Below, one piece after another: positions 6,819-13,329 of a DNA stretch of 15,763 nt. Location of the stretch: contig JAGBYN010000033.1 in assembly GCA_017628775.1 (NCBI GenBank), forward strand, positions 1 to 15,763, in the 5' to 3' direction. The position numbers and the translations under genes are program-made. The notes beneath the pieces were generated by a model, which was given only the letters and a program-made list of their open reading frames with translations, searched no databases and had not been told where the DNA came from. Numbering within the stretch: position 1 is the stretch's first letter; each line of letters begins with the position of its first letter. This stretch comes from Bacteroidaceae bacterium. GTDB lineage: Bacteria; Bacteroidota; Bacteroidia; Bacteroidales; Bacteroidaceae.

Positions 6819-8198
6819 ATGGCAACAGATAATAAAGATTTTATAGTAACCATTGATCTTGGTTCATCAAAGATTACCGCTTTAGCAGCGCAAAAGCAAC
6901 CTGATGGCGCTGTAAAGGTATTGGCCTACCACCATGAACCATCGGGGGCTTTTGTCAGGAAAGGACGAATAAGCAACGTGGACAAGATGGTGCAGTGCGT
7001 GAAGAATATCAAGGAGAAACTTGAAAAGCACTGTAAGAAGACCGTGGCAAAAGCCTATGTCGGAGTAGGCGGTATGGGCATGCATACGGTGAAGAACGTG
7101 ATTACGCGCACGTTCAACGAGAAAAATCCCATCTCGCAAGAGGTTGTGGATAGTTTATACGACGAAAACAAGCAGAAGTTTTGCGGTGAGCGCAATATCC
7201 TTAGAACAGAACCTCAGGAATTCAAGGTAGGAACGCAGTCCACCAACGATCCTGTGGGTTTCCTTGCCGACACGATTGAAGCAAACTTTTGCAATATTGT
7301 GGCCAACATGCAATCATTCGACCAAGTGGAGAAATGCTTTAAAGAAGCAGGCATCGTTGTGGTTGATACCCCAATTGCAGTGTTGAAAATGGCCGATTTG
7401 ATGCTTACAGAGCCTGAAAAACGCTCGGGGTGTGTGTTCATTGATATGGGCGCAGAAACAACTTCGGTGGCTGTATATAAGAATAACGTATTGCGCCATT
7501 TCGCAGCAATTCCTTTGGGAGGTATTAATATCACCCGAGATATCATGTCGCTTCAGATTGAAGAGGATGAAGCTGAGTTGTTAAAAACAAAGTACGGCAA
7601 GGCACGATTGGCAGGTTCAAATGAACCGCCCATTCAGGTGTCGGACGGCCGTAAGTTTGAATACAATGAATTTGGCGGTATTATTGAGGCGCGTGTTGAG
7701 GAGATTGTGCTGAATGTAAAGCATCAGGTGGAAATGTCGGGCTACGACAAAAACCAATTGATAGGGGGTATCATCTTAACAGGTGGTGCAGCAAACCTCA
7801 AGGGTATGGAAGTTGTGCTTTCAGAACTCCTTGGCATTGAAAAGTTGCGCGTGGCAAAAAATGCACGCGTTACCGTGAGAGGTGAACGTATTGATAGTGT
7901 GTCATTGGAAATTTTTGCAACAGCTTTGGCACTCTTTGAACAAGCTGAAGTGAATTGTTGTGGTGGCGAACTGGGCGAAGATACACAGGACCTTTTCACT
8001 GGAACGCAACAGCCCGAACAACCTGAACAGCTCGTAGAAGAGGAGTTGGTAGAAGTGGAGGAAACTCCCGAACCACAAGGTGAGGATACCACTCCAGATG
8101 ATGAGGAACCTGAAGAAAAGCCAAAAAAGAAGGGTGGTTTCAAAAAAATGTTCTTTGGTGCCTTGACAAAGGTTAAGGAACTTTTAGATGAAGAATAA
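6819..8198 (+). CDS. ftsA: Cell division protein FtsA
   Basis: FtsA is an actin-fold ATPase that tethers FtsZ filaments to the cytoplasmic membrane. The 459-residue protein shows the actin phosphate-1 loop DLGSSKI (residues 13-19), phosphate-2 loop IDMGAETTS (about 208-216), and the adenosine motif ILTGGAANLKGM (about 318-329). After residue 385 comes an acidic Glu/Pro/Thr-rich linker of about 50 residues. The protein closes with a lysine-rich amphipathic helix (about 437-459, KKKGGFKKMFFGALTKVKEL), the expected membrane-targeting sequence. The long acidic linker is usual for Bacteroidetes FtsA and makes it longer than the E. coli protein. The gene lies 41 nt upstream of the first ftsZ, as in canonical dcw clusters. 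Confidence 0.97.
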   Translation: MATDNKDFIVTIDLGSSKITALAAQKQPDGAVKVLAYHHEPSGAFVRKGRISNVDKMVQCVKNIKEKLEKHCKKTVAKAYVGVGGMGMHTVKNVITRTFNEKNPISQEVVDSLYDENKQKFCGERNILRTEPQEFKVGTQSTNDPVGFLADTIEANFCNIVANMQSFDQVEKCFKEAGIVVVDTPIAVLKMADLMLTEPEKRSGCVFIDMGAETTSVAVYKNNVLRHFAAIPLGGINITRDIMSLQIEEDEAELLKTKYGKARLAGSNEPPIQVSDGRKFEYNEFGGIIEARVEEIVLNVKHQVEMSGYDKNQLIGGIILTGGAANLKGMEVVLSELLGIEKLRVAKNARVTVRGERIDSVSLEIFATALALFEQAEVNCCGGELGEDTQDLFTGTQQPEQPEQLVEEELVEVEETPEPQGEDTTPDDEEPEEKPKKKGGFKKMFFGALTKVKELLDEE

Positions 8199-8200
8199 CA

Positions 8201-8230
8201 GGACCCACTTTAATAGAACCCACCTTTAAT
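8201..8230 (+). repeat. Tandem imperfect repeat in the ftsA-ftsZ spacer
   Basis: GGACCCACTTTAAT (8201-8214) and GAACCCACCTTTAAT (8216-8230) are tandem copies filling most of the 41-nt gap before the first ftsZ. The AATAGAACCCA part (8212-8222) recurs exactly before murC (4564-4574). It could be a protein or RNA binding site for translation control, or simply a duplicated leader. Confidence 0.5.
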
Positions 8231-8239
8231 GAATAGATT

Positions 8240-9529
8240 ATGAACGAAGATTTATTGATCGATTTGGGCACGCCCACAGCAACCCCCTCCATCATTAAGG
8301 TTATTGGTGTTGGTGGCGGTGGTGGAAATGCTGTCAATTATATGTACAAAGAAGGAATTCATGATGTGAATTTCGTGATTTGTAATACCGACTCCAAGGC
8401 TCTTTCGGATTCGCCTATCCCAGTGCGTTTGCAGTTGGGTAATGAAGGTCTTGGCGCGGGAAACCGCCCTGCGCGTGCACGTGAAGCGGCTGAAGAAAGT
8501 ATTGAAGGTATTAAAAATATGCTCAACGATGGCACGAAGATGGTGTTTATCACCGCAGGTATGGGCGGAGGTACGGGTACGGGAGCCGCACCCGTTATTG
8601 CACGCGAAGCCAAGAGTATGGGTATCCTTACAGTGGGTATCGTGACCATACCTTTCCTTTTTGAAGGCCACAGGAAGATTGACCAGGCGCTCGATGGTGT
8701 TGAAGAAATAGCCAAGTATGTTGATGCTTTGCTGGTAATCAACAACGAACGATTAAGAGAGATTTATCCGGATTTGAATGTCCTTTCAGCTTTTGAACGC
8801 GCCGACAATACCTTGTCGGTGGCAGCACGAAGCATTGCTGAGATCATCACGATGCATGGCATTATTAATTTGGACTTCCGCGATGTTTGCACCGTGCTGA
8901 AGGATGGTGGGGTGGCCATCATGTCAACAGGATATGGTGAAGGCGAAAATCGTGTGACCGCTGCCATTCATGATGCGCTCCACTCGCCATTGCTCAACAG
9001 CAATGATGTGTTTAATTCCAAGAAGGTGTTGCTTTCTATTTCGTTCTGCTCAGAAAACGAAGGCGATAGCTTGATGATGGAAGAAATCAATGAAGTGCAT
9101 GAATTCATGGGCCGCTTCAGAGAAGATGTGGAAACCAAGTGGGGACTTTCGATTGACCCCAAATTGGGCAAGAAGGTAAAGATTACCATTCTTGCTACAG
9201 GCTTTGGCATTACGAACGTTCCCGGTATGCAGGAAAAACTGGATAACGAGGACCAAGATCGCTTGATGCAGTTGGCTGAGAAGGAAGAGGAGAACGAGGA
9301 CCGCCGACGCCAATTCTATGGTACATCAGAAAAAACGGGTGGCAACAAAAAACGCCCGAAGGTTTATCTCTTTAGCTTGGATGACCTGGATAATGACGAA
9401 ATCATTTCAAAGGTTGAACTGACACCTACATACAAGCGAACCAAAGAGCAATTGAACGAGATAAAAAGTAAGTCGGAGTGTCAAGAAGTGCTTGAGTCAG
9501 ATCCGACCATTATGGGGATTTTGGATTAA
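8240..9529 (+). CDS. ftsZ: Cell division GTPase FtsZ, first (canonical) copy
   Basis: FtsZ is the tubulin homologue that polymerises into the division ring. The 429-residue protein has the GTP-binding glycine loop GVGGGGGNAV (residues 23-32), a canonical T3 loop GLGAGNRP, the tubulin signature GMGGGTGTG (107-115), LVINNERL, and the T7 loop NLDFRD (210-215) whose N and two D residues complete the partner subunit's GTPase site. Residue R214 stands where many FtsZ have Ala. The core closely follows the usual Bacteroidales FtsZ. After a short charged linker (about 325-375) comes the Bacteroidetes-type C-terminal peptide LDNDEIISKVELTPTYKR (383-400), which replaces the E. coli DIPAFLR type, then a 29-residue tail ending in MGILD. 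It follows ftsA by 41 nt and precedes a second ftsZ by 144 nt. This is probably the main ring protein. Confidence 0.97.
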   Translation: MNEDLLIDLGTPTATPSIIKVIGVGGGGGNAVNYMYKEGIHDVNFVICNTDSKALSDSPIPVRLQLGNEGLGAGNRPARAREAAEESIEGIKNMLNDGTKMVFITAGMGGGTGTGAAPVIAREAKSMGILTVGIVTIPFLFEGHRKIDQALDGVEEIAKYVDALLVINNERLREIYPDLNVLSAFERADNTLSVAARSIAEIITMHGIINLDFRDVCTVLKDGGVAIMSTGYGEGENRVTAAIHDALHSPLLNSNDVFNSKKVLLSISFCSENEGDSLMMEEINEVHEFMGRFREDVETKWGLSIDPKLGKKVKITILATGFGITNVPGMQEKLDNEDQDRLMQLAEKEEENEDRRRQFYGTSEKTGGNKKRPKVYLFSLDDLDNDEIISKVELTPTYKRTKEQLNEIKSKSECQEVLESDPTIMGILD

Positions 9530-9624
9530 CAGGAGCGTCTGTTAAGCGATGTGTAAGGATGATGACACAAACGTGATGTGACTATTTCTACATATTGCGA
9601 AGGATATTCCGCCCTGTAATCTTA

Positions 9625-9652
9625 AGTGACGTGAAAATTGTTTTATGTCACT
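9625..9652 (+). promoter_or_regulatory. Hairpin in the spacer between the two ftsZ genes
   Basis: AGTGAC (9625-9630) pairs with GTCACT (9647-9652). The stem continues inward through a G-U and a T-A pair, one bulged G and four A-T pairs, to a TTG loop. It sits 21 nt before the second ftsZ ATG. There is no following T tract, so it is not a terminator. No consensus -7 box was found in the 144-nt spacer. Confidence 0.4.
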
Positions 9653-9673
9653 AAAACCGTACGACCAAAGTAA

Positions 9674-10882
9674 ATGGAAGAGCAGATATTTATTGAAATA
9701 CCTGTAACGCCCAAGAAGTCCTTTATTAAGGTTATTGGTGTTGGTGGAGGCGGTGGAAATGCTGTTTCGCGGATGTCGCAAGAGAATATGTACGACGTGA
9801 GTTTTCTCGTGTGCAACTCTGACGCTCAGGCGTTACAGGCATCGCCAATTGCCAATAAGTTACAGATAGGACCAGGTTTAGGGTGTGGTGGTAACCCCTT
9901 GCTTGGCAAACAATATGCTGAAGAAGCGCTGGCTGAAATCTATGATTCAGTGGAACCTGAAATCCTCATGGCTTTCGTGACGGCAGGTATGGGTGGTGGT
10001 ACTGGTACTGGTGCTGCACCTGTGGTGGCACGCGAAATGAAGGCACGCAATATCCTGACAATCGGGGTCGTGACCTTGCCGTTTCAGTTTGAAGGGAAGA
10101 AAAATATAGATAAGGCCTTGGATGGTATGGAGCGCATGTCAAAGGAAGTGGATTCGTTGTTGGTCATCAATAATGAACGCATGCGTTCAGTGTATGCTGT
10201 AAAGTCGGTGGTTGACGCCTTTAAGTTTGCTGATAACGTGCTGACTTTAGCGGTGAAGAGTATTATTGACATCATCAAGATGCACGGTGTTGTTAACTTG
10301 GACTTCAATGATGTGCAGATGGTGCTCAGAGATGGTGGCGTGTCGATTATCTCTATGGGTTATGCACGAGGCGAAAAGAGAATTTCTAAGGCCATTCAGA
10401 ATGCATTAAACTCGCCATTGCTCAATAATAACAATATTTTTAGCGCGCGCAAGATGGTGATGTGCATCACCTTCTCGGATGAGCACGATGGCTTGATGAT
10501 GGAAGAACTTGAGGAGGTGAGTCAATTCATGAGTCAATTCAAAGACGTGGATTTAGAGTCTAAGTATGGATTGGCAATCGATGAGAACCTTGCTGATGAG
10601 GTCAAGGTGACGATCCTGGCATCAGGGTTTAACCTTTATAATGACTCAGCACCACAAGTTGATAAAGAAGAAGTGAATGTGGGCGAACAGATTAAGCGAA
10701 CGAAACGCATGGAGCGATTCTATGGCGAGACGGCAGGACCTAAGAAGATTGCAAACGCTGTATTCATTTACGATGTTGCTGATTTCGATAACGAAGAAAT
10801 CATGTATCGCGTAGATACTACAGTTACTGCCCACCGAACGTACGAACAACTTAATCAAATTAAATCTTTTAAAACAACTTAA
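9674..10882 (+). CDS. Second, divergent FtsZ paralogue
   Basis: A second complete FtsZ-family protein of 402 residues follows the first directly. GTP-site elements are intact: GVGGGGGNAV (residues 22-31), tubulin signature GMGGGTGTG (105-113), LVINNERM, and T7 loop NLDFND (208-213) with all three polar residues. By eye roughly half the aligned core residues equal the first copy. Departures from the norm are a cysteine in the T3 loop (GLGCGGNP, residues 68-75) and a degenerate C-terminal peptide FDNEEIMYRVDTTVTAHR (371-388) that lacks the PT-Y-K pattern of copy one. The tail is shorter (ends SFKTT). The shared EQLN-IKS end shows both came from one ancestor. The gene abuts the YqeY gene with 3 nt between, as a single ftsZ does in relatives. 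It is likely GTPase-competent, acting as a co-polymer, regulator or specialised ring protein; which one cannot be told from sequence. Confidence 0.93.
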   Translation: MEEQIFIEIPVTPKKSFIKVIGVGGGGGNAVSRMSQENMYDVSFLVCNSDAQALQASPIANKLQIGPGLGCGGNPLLGKQYAEEALAEIYDSVEPEILMAFVTAGMGGGTGTGAAPVVAREMKARNILTIGVVTLPFQFEGKKNIDKALDGMERMSKEVDSLLVINNERMRSVYAVKSVVDAFKFADNVLTLAVKSIIDIIKMHGVVNLDFNDVQMVLRDGGVSIISMGYARGEKRISKAIQNALNSPLLNNNNIFSARKMVMCITFSDEHDGLMMEELEEVSQFMSQFKDVDLESKYGLAIDENLADEVKVTILASGFNLYNDSAPQVDKEEVNVGEQIKRTKRMERFYGETAGPKKIANAVFIYDVADFDNEEIMYRVDTTVTAHRTYEQLNQIKSFKTT

Positions 10883-10885
10883 ATT

Positions 10886-11335
10886 ATGACGTTATTTGAT
10901 CAAATTTCACAAGATATCGTTGCGGCTATGAAAGCAAAAGATAAAGGAAGACTCATGGCGTTGCGCAATGTTAAGAAACTTTTTATTGAAGCCAAGACAG
11001 CACCTGGTGCCAATGATGAATTGACCGATGAGGCTGCGATGAAGATTTTGGCGAAGCTCTCAAAACAAGGACGTGATACGGCAGAACTTTACGTGTCGCA
11101 AAATCGTCCCGACCTTGCCGAAGAAGAAATGGTACAGGTGCTTGTGGTTGAAGAGTATTTACCCAAACCGCTTACTGAAGATGAACTTAAGGCTGCCTTG
11201 ACTGAGATTATCGCTGAGGTGGGTGCTACATCGGCTAAAGAAATGGGTAAGGTGATGGGCGTGGCAAGTAAGCGCTTGGCAGGAAAGGCTGATGGTAAAG
11301 CGATTTCAGCAATGGTAAAAACATTACTGGCGTAA
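10886..11335 (+). CDS. GatB/YqeY domain-containing protein
   Basis: The 149-residue protein is a stand-alone YqeY/GatB-tail domain: an N-terminal helical half (residues 1-90, with MTLFDQISQDIVAAMKAKDK and LRNVKKLFIEAK) and a C-terminal three-helix YqeY-tail domain (about 95-149, with EMGKVMGVASKRLAGKADGK). In GatB this tail contacts tRNA in the amidotransferase that makes Gln-tRNA. The function of the free-standing protein is not established. ATG lies 3 nt after the second ftsZ stop, so it is cotranscribed and probably coupled. Adjacency of ftsZ and yqeY is common in Bacteroidetes. Length is typical for the family. Confidence 0.9.
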   Translation: MTLFDQISQDIVAAMKAKDKGRLMALRNVKKLFIEAKTAPGANDELTDEAAMKILAKLSKQGRDTAELYVSQNRPDLAEEEMVQVLVVEEYLPKPLTEDELKAALTEIIAEVGATSAKEMGKVMGVASKRLAGKADGKAISAMVKTLLA

Positions 11336-11345
11336 AACCAGTCTT

Positions 11346-11882
11346 ATGTCATATATTCTTCATTTAAACTACGATTTTAAGATTGATACCGATTTGTTTC
11401 AGTTCTGTTTTAAGCGAGGGAACGAACGGGATGGGCGTGTGAAGCAAACGGTGGGGCATGTGGAGTTATTTATGCCCTATGGTTTTGAATTTGCAAGACC
11501 TAAAGATTTGCTTTGGGCCAATAAGGTTGTGGCTGAAGTGCTCAGGAATCATGCCCAGATTATCTTGAAGCCAAGAGTCTTTGAATTGGCTGTTGCCCAT
11601 GGCATATCGATTAATCGTATTGCAGTGCGTAATGCTGTGTCGCGCTGGGGGAGCAGTTCTTCGCTGGGCAATATAAACCTTAGCTTGTGGTTGCTGTTGT
11701 TGCCAGCCCATTTGGTTGATTATATCATCATCCATGAATTGGCCCATCAGGTGGAACTCAATCACAGTCCGCGTTTCTGGGCACAGGTGGATAAGATGCT
11801 GGGGCAGGGACCTGGCGCTGCAAAGCGTATAGATCAAGAGGTCAATGACTATGCCAAGAACATCAATTGGCTTCAGGTGTAA
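11346..11882 (+). CDS. YgjP-like (DUF45) zinc metalloprotease family protein
   Basis: The 178-residue protein matches the YgjP/DUF45 family, related to SprT/WLM-type zincins. The zinc motif is HELAH (residues 130-134) with the third ligand His in NHSPRFW (His140). Upstream is the family's RWGS block with NINLSLWLLLLP (100-120). Most members read RWGSC; here the cysteine is replaced by serine (RWGSSSS). The N-terminal half is the variable YgjP domain. No signal peptide is seen, so it should be cytoplasmic. It lies 10 nt after the YqeY gene and ends the + strand run before a bidirectional terminator. The biological substrate of the family is not clear, so no pathway is assigned. Confidence 0.85.
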   Translation: MSYILHLNYDFKIDTDLFQFCFKRGNERDGRVKQTVGHVELFMPYGFEFARPKDLLWANKVVAEVLRNHAQIILKPRVFELAVAHGISINRIAVRNAVSRWGSSSSLGNINLSLWLLLLPAHLVDYIIIHELAHQVELNHSPRFWAQVDKMLGQGPGAAKRIDQEVNDYAKNINWLQV

Positions 11883-11918
11883 TTTTCAATCAAAGAATTG
11901 AAGGATTATAAAATCACA

Positions 11919-11963
11919 AAAAAGCACATCAACAAAGCTAAAAACTTTGTCGATGTGCTTTTT
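11919..11963. terminator. Bidirectional terminator between convergent YgjP and waaA
   Basis: AAAAAGCACATC (11919-11930) pairs with GATGTGCTTTTT (11952-11963), and ACAAAG (11932-11937) with CTTTGT (11945-11950), leaving one A/C mismatch and a 7-nt loop. A and T tracts on both sides let it end both transcripts. Confidence 0.92.
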
Positions 11964-11984
11964 GATTTATCAGTCTGCGTTTCG

Positions 11985-13223
11985 TTATTGGCGAATGCTT
12001 TTCAGAATATTTTGAATTTCTTGATAAATCATATCGCGTGCGCCGGCATTTGAACTGATGTATCGGCCCGCTGCTGCTCCCGATGAGCGTAAGAGTTCGT
12101 CGTACGTGAGCAGTTTGGTGATGATATTCTTAAACTCTGTGGCATTTTTAATTTCAAAAGCCCCTTCGCATGCCTTGAGGTCCTGAGCTTCTTTAAAGCG
12201 CTTGTTGTTGGGGCCGAAAAGAACAGGGCAACCATAGACCGCAGCCTCGGGCACATTGTGGATGCCAACACCAAAACCACCACCGATATAGGCCACTGTG
12301 GCGTAGCGATAGATGCTTGAGAGCAAACCGTAGCAGTCGATAATCAAGCAATCGGCTGAAGCTGCGCTTTCGGGTGTAGCTTTAGAGTAGCGTAAAGAAG
12401 AACGTTGCAACTTCGCTTCAATCTCAGCAAGGTGTGCTTCATTCACCACGTGTGGAGCAATGACTAACTTTAACTTAGGGTTCTGATTGAAGTAAGGAAT
12501 AAAGATATCCTCGTCGGGACCCCATGATGACCCTGCAATCAGCACGTTGCTGTTCTTCGCAAATGCTTCGATGATGGGAAGTTCCTTGGCTTGGCGCATG
12601 ATGTCGAGCACACGATCAAAGCGTGTGTCGCCCGTGAGTGTGGTTTGACTTACGCCAATTGATTTCAGCAAGTCAATCGACTGTTGGTTCTGCACAAAGA
12701 AATGCGTGATGCGTTGCAAGCAACGGGCATATCCCTTGCCGTACCAACGGAAAAAGATTTGTTCGGGGCGGAAAATACTTGAAACACTATAAACGGGAAT
12801 GCTTAAGCGATGAAGTTCGCCAATATAATTGCGCCAGAATTCATATTTGATGAAGAACGCCATTTTGACCGGTGCCAACTTTAAGAATCGACGGGCATTG
12901 AGTGGCGTGTCGAAAGGAAGGTAACACACGATATCTGCTCCTTCGTAGTTCTTACGCACTTCATAGCCAGAGGGCGAGAAGAATGTGAGCAGAATTTTAA
13001 TGTTGGGATTTTCCTTGCGGATACGCTCAATGAGAGGGCGTCCTTGTTCAAATTCGCCTAATGAAGCGGCATGTACCCAAACGTAAGCTTCAGTTTTGTT
13101 GAATGCTTGGCGTAATTTTTCAAAAGCTTCATGTTGGCCGACAATCATGGTGCGCACCTTCTTGTTGAAAAGTGCAGCGATGTGTGCCGCCAGTGCATAA
13201 AGGTAGATGATTAGCGTATACAT
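11985..13223 (-). CDS. waaA: 3-deoxy-D-manno-octulosonic acid (Kdo) transferase WaaA
   Basis: WaaA (KdtA, glycosyltransferase family 30) transfers Kdo from CMP-Kdo to the lipid A precursor on the inner membrane, starting the LPS core. The 412-residue protein has an N-terminal membrane-anchor segment (about residues 2-18), the N-domain block HAASLGEFEQGRPLIE (51-66) with the conserved catalytic Glu57 context, FIKYEFWRN (124-132), GDTRFDRV (198-205), and the C-terminal nucleotide-sugar loop GGGFGVGIHNVPEAA (314-328). Length agrees with the family. It lies 106 nt downstream of gltX on the same strand with no promoter or terminator evident between, so the two are probably cotranscribed. Whether it adds one or two Kdo residues cannot be read from the sequence. 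Confidence 0.96.
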   Translation of the reverse strand: MYTLIIYLYALAAHIAALFNKKVRTMIVGQHEAFEKLRQAFNKTEAYVWVHAASLGEFEQGRPLIERIRKENPNIKILLTFFSPSGYEVRKNYEGADIVCYLPFDTPLNARRFLKLAPVKMAFFIKYEFWRNYIGELHRLSIPVYSVSSIFRPEQIFFRWYGKGYARCLQRITHFFVQNQQSIDLLKSIGVSQTTLTGDTRFDRVLDIMRQAKELPIIEAFAKNSNVLIAGSSWGPDEDIFIPYFNQNPKLKLVIAPHVVNEAHLAEIEAKLQRSSLRYSKATPESAASADCLIIDCYGLLSSIYRYATVAYIGGGFGVGIHNVPEAAVYGCPVLFGPNNKRFKEAQDLKACEGAFEIKNATEFKNIITKLLTYDELLRSSGAAAGRYISSNAGARDMIYQEIQNILKSIRQ

Positions 13224-13329
13224 GGGAAAGAGTGACCATGCGTTGGAGCAAAGATGGTTGAGGCTGAAATGCCGCTACGCTTTATGGCGCTGTTCCAAAC
13301 ACTGCTTGTGCGCATGGCTCTGTGACTTT

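Noticed and set aside
7742..8143. Minus-strand ORF of 133 codons opposite the FtsA acidic linker
   Set aside because: Its serine/cysteine-rich sequence is simply the complement of Glu/Pro/Thr codons in the FtsA linker.
8252..8745. Long minus-strand ORFs opposite the first ftsZ
   Set aside because: They are antisense shadows of a conserved gene with no motif of their own.
9530..9673. Separate promoter for the second ftsZ
   Set aside because: No TAnnTTTG box with correct spacing is present; TACATATTG at about 9578-9586 is off consensus.
8240..10882. Possibility that the two ftsZ frames are one gene split by a frameshift
   Set aside because: Each copy has its own start, full GTPase domain, C-terminal peptide region and stop. 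They are paralogues, not fragments.
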